A DNA stretch of 13,753 nt from Thermaceae bacterium. Lineage in GTDB: Bacteria; Deinococcota; Deinococci; Deinococcales; Marinithermaceae. The stretch is taken from NCBI GenBank assembly GCA_027023345.1, contig JALVVO010000081.1:1-13753 (forward strand). The letters are read 5' to 3'. Each line of letters begins with the position of its first letter. The first letter of the stretch is position 1. Of this stretch, positions 1-5,919 are shown piece after piece. The notes beneath the pieces are model-generated. The model saw only the letters and a program-made list of their open reading frames with translations, was not told where the DNA came from and made no database searches. Made by a program: the position numbers and the translations under genes.

Positions 1-346
1 TCGCCGCCCGGGCGAAGGCCTCGCGGTAGACGGGCCAGGCGAAGGTCGCCCGCGTGCGGTAAAAGCCAAAGGGGCCAAGGCCAAGGGCCCGGGGTCCGAG
101 CGCGCGGAGCCAGAGGAGGGCGGCGCTGGTGGTGGTGGGGGCCCGGAGGACCTCTTCCGGGGCCTCCAGCCAGAAGAGGAGGGGGAGGCCGAAGAGCTCG
201 GGAAAGGCCACCACCCGGGGGACCCCCTCGGGGGCCTCGGCGAGGGCCTGGGCGACCCACTCCTCCACCGCCTCCACGAAGGCGGGGGCGCTTTGGTAGC
301 GGGCGGGCTCGAGGGCCGCCTGCACCGCCGCCAGGTAGACCCGCAT
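1..346 (-). CDS. Nitrilase-superfamily (carbon-nitrogen) hydrolase, N-terminal part
   Basis: Only the first 115 codons are inside the window; the 3' part is off the left edge. The minus strand from 346 reads MRVYLAAVQAALEPARYQSA, then a strand ending in VVAFPELFGLPLLF. The PEL context after a hydrophobic beta strand is the usual site of the catalytic Glu of carbon-nitrogen hydrolases, which act on non-peptide C-N bonds (amides, nitriles, N-carbamoyl compounds) with a Glu-Lys-Cys triad. The Lys and Cys would lie beyond the edge and cannot be checked, and the substrate cannot be told. There is no signal peptide, so it is presumably cytoplasmic. The ATG at 346 is chosen because a TAAACT box (359-354) lies 7 nt upstream, which suggests a leaderless transcript. 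It is divergent from the disulfide oxidoreductase gene. Confidence 0.72.
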   Translation of the reverse strand, partial: MRVYLAAVQAALEPARYQSAPAFVEAVEEWVAQALAEAPEGVPRVVAFPELFGLPLLFWLEAPEEVLRAPTTTSAALLWLRALGPRALGLGPFGFYRTRATFAWPVYREAFARAA

Positions 347-359
347 ACGCCCTAGTTTA
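347..359 (-). promoter_or_regulatory. Leaderless -10 box of the nitrilase-family gene
   Basis: On the minus strand TAAACT occupies 359-354, followed by seven bases and the ATG at 346. TANNNT placed 6-7 nt before a start codon is the arrangement of leaderless genes in Deinococcus-Thermus. I see no convincing -35 box at 16-18 bp. Confidence 0.5.
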
Positions 360-394
360 GCCGGAAAGTGGCCGACGCTTTACAAAGCTAAACT
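354..394. repeat. 8-bp inverted repeat in the divergent promoter region
   Basis: AGTTTAGC at 354-361 is the exact reverse complement of GCTAAACT at 387-394, with 25 bp between. The left arm covers the -10 box of the minus-strand gene and the right arm lies in the spacer of the plus-strand promoter. It could be a shared operator, or chance in an A+T-richer patch. Confidence 0.4.
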
Positions 395-407
395 CGTATA
401 CTACACT
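379..407 (+). promoter_or_regulatory. Sigma-A-type promoter of the disulfide oxidoreductase gene
   Basis: TTTACA at 379-384 (-35) and TACACT at 402-407 (-10) are separated by 17 bp. Transcription would start near 414, giving a leader of about 40 nt that contains the ribosome binding site at 441-446. Confidence 0.55.
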
Positions 408-453
408 CTGGTATCTGGAGTATGCCCTTCGGGGCCTCGTGGAGGGAGAAGAG

Positions 454-1143
454 ATGCCGCTTTTGGGAGAACAGGAACAGCAGATCGTCAGGGAACGCCT
501 CGGGAACCTGACCCGGGACGTGGAGATCGTGCTTTTTACCGACAGCTCGACGGTCATCGCGCCGGGCAAGGAGCCCTGCATCTACTGCAAGGAGACCGAG
601 CAGCTCCTCCGGGAGATCGAGCCGCTTTCGGACAAGGTGCACCTCGTGGTCTACGACCTGGCCAGCGAGGAGGGCCAGAAGAAGGCCCAGGAGATGCGGG
701 TCGAGGCCGCGCCCACCATCATCCTGCGGGAAAAGGGCTCGGACGCGGTGAACATCCGCTACCGCGGGATCCCTGCCGGCTACGAGTTCGCGAGCCTCTT
801 GGAGGACATCGAGATGATCGGCCGCGACGGGCACGGCCTGCCCGACGACGTGGTCAAGGAGCTTAACGAGCTCCCCCAGGAGGTGATCCTCCAGGTCTTC
901 GTCACCCCCACCTGCCCCTACTGCCCCCAGGCGGTGCGCACGAGCCACCGCTTCGCCTACGCCTCGCCCAAGGTGATGGGGGAGATGATCGAGGCCCAGG
1001 AGTTCCCTTCGCTGGCCGACAAGTACCACATCCACGGGGTGCCGGACACGGTGATCAACCACGGCGCTCAGCGGATCCTCGGCGCCCAGCCGGTCTCCGC
1101 CTTCCTGGACGCGATCCGGAAGGCGGTGGGGGCCACCGCTTAG
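454..1143 (+). CDS. Protein disulfide oxidoreductase with two thioredoxin folds (PDO type)
   Basis: A cytoplasmic thiol-disulfide oxidoreductase of 229 residues, the length expected for PDO, which consists of two fused thioredoxin folds. Each half carries a redox motif: CIYC at residues 42-45 and CPYC at 154-157. Each also has the proline expected opposite the active site (near 87 in AAPT and 197 in GVPD). PDO proteins are known from hyperthermophilic archaea and some thermophilic bacteria, where they form, reduce or isomerise disulfides that stabilise intracellular proteins. The ATG at 454 is preferred over the in-frame GTG at 439 because GGAGGG at 441-446 sits 7 nt upstream of it. No signal peptide is visible. 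The gene has its own promoter (379-407) and terminator (1162-1195), so it is probably monocistronic. An alternative name is glutaredoxin-like protein. Confidence 0.88.
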   Translation: MPLLGEQEQQIVRERLGNLTRDVEIVLFTDSSTVIAPGKEPCIYCKETEQLLREIEPLSDKVHLVVYDLASEEGQKKAQEMRVEAAPTIILREKGSDAVNIRYRGIPAGYEFASLLEDIEMIGRDGHGLPDDVVKELNELPQEVILQVFVTPTCPYCPQAVRTSHRFAYASPKVMGEMIEAQEFPSLADKYHIHGVPDTVINHGAQRILGAQPVSAFLDAIRKAVGATA

Positions 1144-1161
1144 GGCGATCGCATCCCTGGC

Positions 1162-1195
1162 GGGCGGCCGGCAGCCCGGCCGCCCTTCGCTTTCT
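1162..1195 (+). terminator. Intrinsic terminator after the disulfide oxidoreductase gene
   Basis: GGGCGGCCGG (1162-1171) pairs perfectly with CCGGCCGCCC (1176-1185) around a CAGC loop. It is followed by TTCGCTTTCT, an imperfect T tract. Confidence 0.75.
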
Positions 1196-1208
1196 CACCA
1201 GGCTTTTG

Positions 1209-1220
1209 TACCCTACCGGT
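1209..1220 (+). promoter_or_regulatory. Leaderless -10 box of the rhodanese-thioredoxin gene
   Basis: TACCCT at 1209-1214 is followed by six bases and then the ATG at 1221. The arrangement fits TANNNT-N6-ATG leaderless starts, and there is no Shine-Dalgarno sequence before the ATG. The -35 region falls in the preceding terminator and is weak. Confidence 0.5.
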
Positions 1221-2054
1221 ATGCGACGCTTCGGCCCGATCCTCCTGGTGCTGGCCGCCGTGCTCGCCGCCTGCGGCAGCAAGGGGGCCTACAAGAACGT
1301 GGACCCCGAAGACCTCCACGCCCACCTCGACGACCCCGGCGTGGTGGTAGTGGACGTGCGTACCCCCGCGGAGTATCAAAGCGGCCACGTGCCCCGGGCC
1401 ATCAACCTGCCGCTTCAAGAGATCGAGCAGTGGGCCGGGGACCTGCCCAAGGACCGGACCGTCTACCTGATCTGCAACTCCGGAAACCGTTCCACCAAGG
1501 CCGCCGAGTACCTGAAGGAGAAGGGGTACAAGAACCTGCGCAACGTCACCGGCGGCACCAAGGCCTGGGTGAAGAAGGGCTACCCGCTCTCCACCGCCCC
1601 CGAGGACCCGGCCAAGGTGCTCGGCAAGGCCCCGAGCCGGCCCCGGATGAGCCTGCCCGACCTCACCCTGAAGCGGCTAGGGGCGGGCGAGGTCTCCCTG
1701 CGAAAGTTCCTGGGCCGGCCGGTGGTCGTCAACCTCTGGGCCAGCTGGTGCCCCCCCTGCCGGGCGGAGATGCCGCTATTGGCCGAGGCCCAGTCGCGCT
1801 ACAAGGACGTCACCTTCCTCTTCGTTAACCAGGGGGAGGACGAGGCCACGATCCACCGCTTCCTGAGCGAGACCGGGCTGCCGCTCGGCTGGGTGCTGCT
1901 CGACCCCGACTCGGCGATGAGCCGGATGCTCCGGGCGGGCGGTTTGCCCACCACCTACTTCTTCAACGCCCGGGGCGAGCTGGTCGCCACCCACCCCGGC
2001 CAGCTCTTCGAGGCCGCCCTCGAGGGCTACCTGCAGAAGCTCGCCGGGGAGTAG
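1221..2054 (+). CDS. Lipoprotein fusing a rhodanese domain to a TlpA/ResA-like thioredoxin domain
   Basis: A 277-residue predicted lipoprotein. Residues 1-18 are a lipoprotein signal ending VLAAC, with Cys18 as the lipidation site, so the protein should be anchored facing out of the cytoplasm. Residues about 25-125 form a rhodanese domain: VVVVDVRTPAEY, then the active-site loop CNSGNRS with Cys85, then GGTKAW. Residues about 140-275 form a TlpA-like thioredoxin domain with WCPPC (Cys177 and Cys180) and a proline in GGLPTTY (Pro243). Rhodaneses carry sulfane sulfur as a cysteine persulfide, and TlpA-type domains reduce disulfides or persulfides outside the cytoplasm. By inference the second domain could reduce or unload the first. 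An in-frame TTG at 1206 is rejected because ATG 1221 lies 6 nt after TACCCT and begins a proper signal peptide. The next gene starts 1 nt after the stop. Confidence 0.85.
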   Translation: MRRFGPILLVLAAVLAACGSKGAYKNVDPEDLHAHLDDPGVVVVDVRTPAEYQSGHVPRAINLPLQEIEQWAGDLPKDRTVYLICNSGNRSTKAAEYLKEKGYKNLRNVTGGTKAWVKKGYPLSTAPEDPAKVLGKAPSRPRMSLPDLTLKRLGAGEVSLRKFLGRPVVVNLWASWCPPCRAEMPLLAEAQSRYKDVTFLFVNQGEDEATIHRFLSETGLPLGWVLLDPDSAMSRMLRAGGLPTTYFFNARGELVATHPGQLFEAALEGYLQKLAGE

Positions 2055-2055
2055 C

Positions 2056-3645
2056 TTGGACCTCGCCGGCTACCCCTACCCCTCGGCTCGCCGGGCGGTG
2101 CTGGGGAGTCGGGCGGTCCTGGCCGCCAGCCATCCGTTGGCGGTGGCTGCCGGGGCGGAGGTGCTGCTCGCCGGGGGGAACGCGGTGGACGCCGCCCTGG
2201 CGATGGCGGCGGCGCTCACCGTGCTCGAGCCCACCGCGAACGGCCTCGGCGGCGACCTCTTCGCGATCGTGGAGGATGCGGAGGGGCTCTGGGGGCTGAA
2301 CGCCTCCGGCAAGAGCCCCCGGGGGTTCCCCGCCGAACGTTTCCTCGCCGAGGGGAGGCTTCCCCGCTACGGATGGCCGGCGGTCACCGTTCCCGGCGCG
2401 GTCTCGGGCTGGGCGGCGCTCTCCGCGCGCTTCGGCCGGCTGCCCTTCGCCCGCGTCCTCGAGCCGGCGATCCGCTACGCCCGGGAGGGGCACCCGGTAG
2501 CCCCCGAGGTGGCCCGGGCCTGGCGCCGGGCGGAGCGGATCTACCTGGGCCTCGAGGGCCCCGAGTTCGAGGCCTTCAAGCGGGTCTTCTTCCCTGGCGG
2601 GCGGGCGCCCGAGCCCGGGGAGGTCTGGCGAAGCGAGGACCACGCGAGGACGCTCGAGCACATCGCCGAGACCGGCGGCGAGGATTTCTACCGGGGAGCG
2701 CTCGCCGAGCGGATCGTGGCCTTCGCCCGCGCGAGCGGCGGCTGGCTCGACGCGGAGGACCTGGCCTCCCACGCGCCGATCTGGGTCCGTCCCCTGGCCG
2801 TCGGGTTCGCCGGCGCTCGCGTTTACGAGCTCCCGCCCAACGGCCAGGGGGTGGTGGCCCTGCTCGCGCTTCGCGTCCTGGACGTCCTTGGGCTCTCCCG
2901 CTACCCCGGTGAGCGCGAGCTGCACCTCGCGGTCGAGGCCACCAAGCGGGCGTTCGCCGAGGCCTTCCGCGAGGTGGCGGACCCCGAGTGCTTTCCCGGG
3001 GCCGCCGAGCGGCTCCTCGACCCCGATCGCGTCCAGCGCCTGGCGAGCGCGATCGGGGAGGAGGCGGGTCCTTGGCCCGAGCCGGATCACCTTCCCGGGG
3101 GCACCGTCTACCTGGCGGCCGCCGACCGGGAGCTTGCGGTGAGCCTGATCCAGTCCAACTACATGGGCTTCGGCGCCGGGGTGCTGGTTCCCGGCACGGG
3201 CATCGCGCTGCAGAACCGGGGGGCGGGCTTTACCCTCGCCGAGGGCCACCCCAACCGCCTGGCCCCGGGAAAGCGCCCCTACCACACGATCATCCCGGGG
3301 TTTCTCGAGCTCCCCGGGGGCTGGCGCGGGGCCTTCGGGCTGATGGGCGGCTTCATGCAGCCCCAGGGGCACGTGCAGCTGGTCTTGCGGACGGTGCTCG
3401 AGGGCCTGAACCCCCAGGCCGCGCTCGACGCCCCTCGCTGGCAGCTCGACCTCGCTGGGCGAAGGCTCCTCCTCGAGCCCGGTTTTCCCCGCCACCTCGC
3501 CCTCCGCCTCGCCGAGCGGGGCCACGCGGTGGCGATCGACCCCGAGCCCGCCCGCTTCGGCCGGGGCCAGTTCGCCCTCCGCCGAGGACCGGTCCTGCTC
3601 GCTGCTAGCGAGCCCCGGGCCGACGGGCTCGCGCTTGCCCTTTAG
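2056..3645 (+). CDS. Gamma-glutamyltransferase-family N-terminal nucleophile hydrolase
   Basis: A 529-residue member of the GGT / acylase family, close to the usual length. These enzymes are made as a precursor that cuts itself before a Thr, which becomes the nucleophile of the small subunit and hydrolyses or transfers gamma-glutamyl or related acyl groups. The likely nucleophile is Thr350 in GGTVYLAAAD. Family signatures follow: SLIQSNYMGFGAG, GTGIALQNRG, KRPYHTIIPGF and MGGFMQPQGH. The N-terminus has ASHPLA, GGNAVDAALA and NGLGGD, also typical. There is no signal peptide, which resembles cytoplasmic YwrD-like members more than periplasmic E. coli Ggt, so glutathione turnover should not be assumed. 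The TTG start lies 1 nt after the upstream stop, with GGGGAG at 2046-2051, and implies co-transcription and translational coupling. The first alignable residues come soon after it. Confidence 0.85.
   Translation: MDLAGYPYPSARRAVLGSRAVLAASHPLAVAAGAEVLLAGGNAVDAALAMAAALTVLEPTANGLGGDLFAIVEDAEGLWGLNASGKSPRGFPAERFLAEGRLPRYGWPAVTVPGAVSGWAALSARFGRLPFARVLEPAIRYAREGHPVAPEVARAWRRAERIYLGLEGPEFEAFKRVFFPGGRAPEPGEVWRSEDHARTLEHIAETGGEDFYRGALAERIVAFARASGGWLDAEDLASHAPIWVRPLAVGFAGARVYELPPNGQGVVALLALRVLDVLGLSRYPGERELHLAVEATKRAFAEAFREVADPECFPGAAERLLDPDRVQRLASAIGEEAGPWPEPDHLPGGTVYLAAADRELAVSLIQSNYMGFGAGVLVPGTGIALQNRGAGFTLAEGHPNRLAPGKRPYHTIIPGFLELPGGWRGAFGLMGGFMQPQGHVQLVLRTVLEGLNPQAALDAPRWQLDLAGRRLLLEPGFPRHLALRLAERGHAVAIDPEPARFGRGQFALRRGPVLLAASEPRADGLALAL
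3608..3643 (+). terminator. Possible terminator hairpin in the 3' end of the gamma-glutamyltransferase-family gene
   Basis: GCGAGCCC (3608-3615) pairs perfectly with GGGCTCGC (3625-3632) around a 9-nt loop. T-rich sequence follows only after a gap (TTT at 3641-3643, TTTT at 3647-3650). It lies within the last codons, so codon composition alone could produce it. Confidence 0.3.
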
Positions 3646-3649
3646 CTTT

Positions 3650-3658
3650 TGGTATAGT
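3650..3658 (+). promoter_or_regulatory. Extended -10 promoter of tRNA-Leu and secG
   Basis: TATAGT at 3653-3658 is preceded by TG plus one base (3650-3652), an extended -10. Transcription would begin near 3665, about 9 nt before the mature tRNA end. No good -35 box is visible, which is common with an extended -10. Confidence 0.6.
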
Positions 3659-3673
3659 CTTTGCTGGCCGCGG

Positions 3674-3761
3674 GCCGGGATGGCGGAACTGGTAGACGCG
3701 GCAGACTCAAAATCTGCTGGGTGCATAGCCCGTGCGGGTTCGAGTCCCGCTCCCGGCACCA
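3674..3761 (+). tRNA. tRNA-Leu (anticodon CAA)
   Basis: An 88-nt class II tRNA reading UUG codons. The acceptor stem GCCGGGA (3674-3680) pairs with TCCCGGC (3751-3757), followed by discriminator A3758 and an encoded CCA (3759-3761). The anticodon stem GCAGA/TCTGC (3701-3705, 3713-3717) encloses CTCAAAA with anticodon CAA at 3708-3710. A long variable arm (GGGTGCATAGCCC) identifies the leucine class. The T arm GCGGG-TTCGAGT-CCCGC spans 3734-3750. It lies 15 nt upstream of the secG start with no terminator between, so tRNA processing should release the secG mRNA. Confidence 0.96.
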
Positions 3762-3776
3762 CGAAGGAGGAACGCG

Positions 3777-4007
3777 ATGGGCATCTTGCAAGTGCTTTTG
3801 CTTTTGGTGTACCTGCTGGTCGCTGCCGGGTTGATCTGGGTGGTGATCCTGCAGGAGCCCAAGACCGGCGGGGGCGACCTCTTCGGAGGCGGAGCCACCG
3901 ATCTCTTCGCTGCCCGGGGGCTCACGGGGGGCCTCTACCGCGTGACCATCTACCTCGGCTTCGCCTTTCTCTTCCTCGCCCTCTTGATCGGTACTTGGCA
4001 GCTATAG
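3777..4007 (+). CDS. secG: Preprotein translocase subunit SecG
   Basis: A 76-residue membrane protein with the SecG layout: a first transmembrane helix at residues about 2-25, the conserved loop VVILQEPKTGGGDLFGGG with ATDLFAARG, and a second helix at about 53-75. SecG associates with SecYE in the cytoplasmic membrane and stimulates SecA-driven export. The ATG at 3777 is preceded by AAGGAGG (3764-3770) with a 6-nt spacer; any longer reading would run into the tRNA T arm. Co-transcription with tRNA-Leu upstream is likely. The downstream hairpin at 4016-4087 probably ends this unit. Confidence 0.93.
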   Translation: MGILQVLLLLVYLLVAAGLIWVVILQEPKTGGGDLFGGGATDLFAARGLTGGLYRVTIYLGFAFLFLALLIGTWQL

Positions 4008-4010
4008 AAG

Positions 4011-4040
4011 TTGACAGCCAAGCGGCCGGCTCGGTACCTT
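4011..4040 (+). promoter_or_regulatory. Promoter of the peptide-importer operon
   Basis: A perfect TTGACA at 4011-4016 (-35) is followed after 18 bp by TACCTT at 4035-4040 (-10). The predicted start, near 4047, lies inside the hairpin at 4016-4081, so transcripts from this promoter lack the hairpin's left arm. Confidence 0.6.
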
Positions 4041-4087
4041 TGGCCCAAGGCCAAAGCGGAGTGCGAGTCGGCCGCTTGGCTCGTTTT
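4016..4087 (+). terminator. Long hairpin ending the tRNA-Leu-secG unit, containing the next promoter
   Basis: The outer arms at 4016-4028 and 4069-4081 are perfect 13-bp reverse complements. Pairing continues through a G-U pair (4029/4068) and CTCG/CGAG (4030-4033/4064-4067). After an internal loop there is a perfect 8-bp stem, CTTTGGCC (4038-4045) with GGCCAAAG (4049-4056), closed by a CAA triloop. CGTTTT follows the outer stem, so the T tract is short. It works either as a terminator or as an operator; the stem strength favours a terminator. Confidence 0.6.
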
Positions 4088-4102
4088 GAGAAGGAGGCTC
4101 CT

Positions 4103-5860
4103 ATGAGGAAAGCGGTAAGGTTGGTTGCACTCGTTTCGGTCTTCTTTGCCGCGGGGGCGCTGGCCCAGACCTTCGTCTGGCCCGCCAAGTGGACCACCGC
4201 GAAGCCCGGAGAGGCGAAGCCCGGCGGCACGCTGGTGGACTACACGATCAGCGACTTCCGCACCATGAACCCCTTCATCACCGCCGAGGCCGACAGCATC
4301 CCCGACCTGATGACGATGAACGGGCTCGGTCTGGCAATGAGGGATCCCACTACCGGCGAGTGGATCCCCTACATGGCCACCTCCTGGGAGGTGAGCGAGG
4401 ACCAGACCGAGATCACCTTCAAGATCCGGAAGGGCATGAAGTGGTCGGACGGCGAGCCGATCACCGCCGACGACTGGATCATGACCTACCGGATCCACAT
4501 GGACCCGGACGTCGGCTCCAACCTGCGCGACACCTTCTTCATCGGCGACAAGCCGGTCACCCTCGAGAAGATCGACGACTACACCCTGAAGTTCGTCTAC
4601 CCCAAGCCCGACGCCGAGGCCTTCGCCATCGCCAGCCTCTCCCCCTGGCCGGCCCACGTCTTCGGCCCGGTCTACGAGGAAAAGGGCGCCGAGGGCATCA
4701 AGGGCATGTGGGGCCTCAACGAGGACCCCAAGAAGATCGTCACCTGGGGCCCCTTCGTGGTCGAGGCCTACCGCCCGGGCGAGCGGGTGATCTTTAAACG
4801 GAACCCCTACTTCGGCGAGTGGAACAAGGACGAGGCGGGGAACCCGCTTCCCTACCTGGAGCGCTACCAGGTCAACATCTACAAGGACCTGAACGCCGCC
4901 CTCGCCGCCTTCCTCACCGGCGAGATTGACGTCTTCTATCCCCGCACCGTCGAGCACATCGCCCAGATCAAGAAGGCGATCAAGGCGGGCAAGCTCGACG
5001 CCACCCTCAAGGTCAATGCTTCGCCGATCGCCTCCAGCCAGTTCGTGGTCTTCAACTGGAACAAAAAGAGCAACCCCTTTAAGGAGAAGCTCTTCCGCTC
5101 GGCCAAGTTCCGCAAGGCGATGAGCCACCTGATCAACCGCCAGGCGGTGGTGGATGTCGTCTACGGCGGCCTGGGCACGCCGATGTACGGTTCGGTCTAC
5201 CCGGTGCTCACCCAGTGGATCAACCCTAACGCCCCCAAGTACCCCTACGATCCCAAGAAGGCGGCCCAGCTCCTGGCCGAGCTCGGGTTCAAGAAGAAGG
5301 ACAAGGACGGCTACCTGGTGGACGCCGAGGGCAACCGGCTCGAGTTCAACCTTTCCACCAACGCCGGCAACAACCAGCGCGAGCAGATCGCGAAGATCAT
5401 CGTGGACGAGGCGAAGAAGGTCGGCGTCAAGATCAACTTCCGCCCGATCGACTTCAACACCCTGGTCGGCCAGCTCCTCTCGAAGGGCGACGACCGGCCC
5501 TTCGACGCCATCATCATCGGGCTGACCGGCGGCGGGCTCGACTGGCCGTTTGGCTCCAACGTGATTCCCTGCCGGGCGAACCTTCACCTCTGGAACCGCT
5601 CCGGCACCTGCCTCGACCCGCGCGAGACCCTGATGGAGGCGCTCTACTACAAGGGCCGCACCACCCTCGACTTCAAGGAGCGGGTCAAGATCGGCTACCG
5701 CCTGCAGGAGGTCGAGGGCGACCTGCAGCCCATCGTCTACATCGCCGGTCCCAACTACCACGTGGCCTGGAACAACAAGCTCGCGGGCTTCCACCCGGAC
5801 GAGATCATCTCCTCGATCTGGGGTTCCTACGAGCTTCCGCTTCTCTACCAGGCGAAGTAG
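4103..5860 (+). CDS. Peptide ABC transporter substrate-binding protein (SBP_bac_5 family)
   Basis: The extracytoplasmic receptor of a Dpp/Opp-type importer, 585 residues, a normal length for oligopeptide binders. Residues 1 to about 22 are a signal peptide (positively charged start, hydrophobic core, ALA cleavage site before QT). There is no lipobox, so it is released or held by other means. The family signature is clear: ATSWEVSEDQTEITFKIRKG, then MKWSDGEPITADDW, and later WGPFVVEAYRPGERV with FKRNPYFGEW. Two cysteines flank IPCRANLHLWNRSGTC near the C-terminus and might form a disulfide. The ATG at 4103 has AAGGAGG (4091-4097) 5 nt upstream; upstream in-frame codons run through secG and the tRNA and are not coding. 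It is the first gene of a five-gene operon. Peptides are the likely ligand by genetic context, but sugars or other solutes occur in this family. Confidence 0.92.
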   Translation: MRKAVRLVALVSVFFAAGALAQTFVWPAKWTTAKPGEAKPGGTLVDYTISDFRTMNPFITAEADSIPDLMTMNGLGLAMRDPTTGEWIPYMATSWEVSEDQTEITFKIRKGMKWSDGEPITADDWIMTYRIHMDPDVGSNLRDTFFIGDKPVTLEKIDDYTLKFVYPKPDAEAFAIASLSPWPAHVFGPVYEEKGAEGIKGMWGLNEDPKKIVTWGPFVVEAYRPGERVIFKRNPYFGEWNKDEAGNPLPYLERYQVNIYKDLNAALAAFLTGEIDVFYPRTVEHIAQIKKAIKAGKLDATLKVNASPIASSQFVVFNWNKKSNPFKEKLFRSAKFRKAMSHLINRQAVVDVVYGGLGTPMYGSVYPVLTQWINPNAPKYPYDPKKAAQLLAELGFKKKDKDGYLVDAEGNRLEFNLSTNAGNNQREQIAKIIVDEAKKVGVKINFRPIDFNTLVGQLLSKGDDRPFDAIIIGLTGGGLDWPFGSNVIPCRANLHLWNRSGTCLDPRETLMEALYYKGRTTLDFKERVKIGYRLQEVEGDLQPIVYIAGPNYHVAWNNKLAGFHPDEIISSIWGSYELPLLYQAK

Positions 5861-5872
5861 AGTGGTAGCCGC

Positions 5873-5908
5873 GGGACCCTCCCCGGGGTCCGCCCCGGGG
5901 AGGGTTCC
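5873..5908 (+). promoter_or_regulatory. Strong 16-bp hairpin between binding-protein and permease genes
   Basis: The arms 5873-5888 and 5893-5908 pair over 16 bp with one G-U wobble, around a TCCG loop. The first permease's ribosome binding site (GGAGGG, 5911-5916) follows at once. There is no T tract. In importer operons such stems stabilise the upstream binding-protein mRNA or cause partial termination, giving an excess of binding protein over permease; that role is inferred here. Confidence 0.65.
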
Positions 5909-5919
5909 TTGGAGGGCTT

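Noticed and set aside
422..511. Small open frame starting at ATG 422, after TATCTGGAGT
   Set aside because: It has no ribosome binding site at proper distance, overlaps the disulfide oxidoreductase gene out of frame and encodes no recognisable peptide.
1963..3762. Long open frame on the minus strand (599 codons) opposite the gamma-glutamyltransferase-family gene
   Set aside because: The translation is rich in Arg, Gly, Pro and Ala without any domain, while the plus strand encodes a clear enzyme. High G+C removes stops from the antisense frame.
3635..4102. An upstream in-frame extension of the binding-protein gene
   Set aside because: It would run through a tRNA and secG in another frame. 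The ATG at 4103 has a strong ribosome binding site and a perfect signal peptide.
3950..5794. Minus-strand open frame of 614 codons opposite secG and the binding-protein gene
   Set aside because: It is the antisense shadow of a clear secreted binding protein, and its composition is biased to Val, Asp, Leu and Gly with no recognisable motif.
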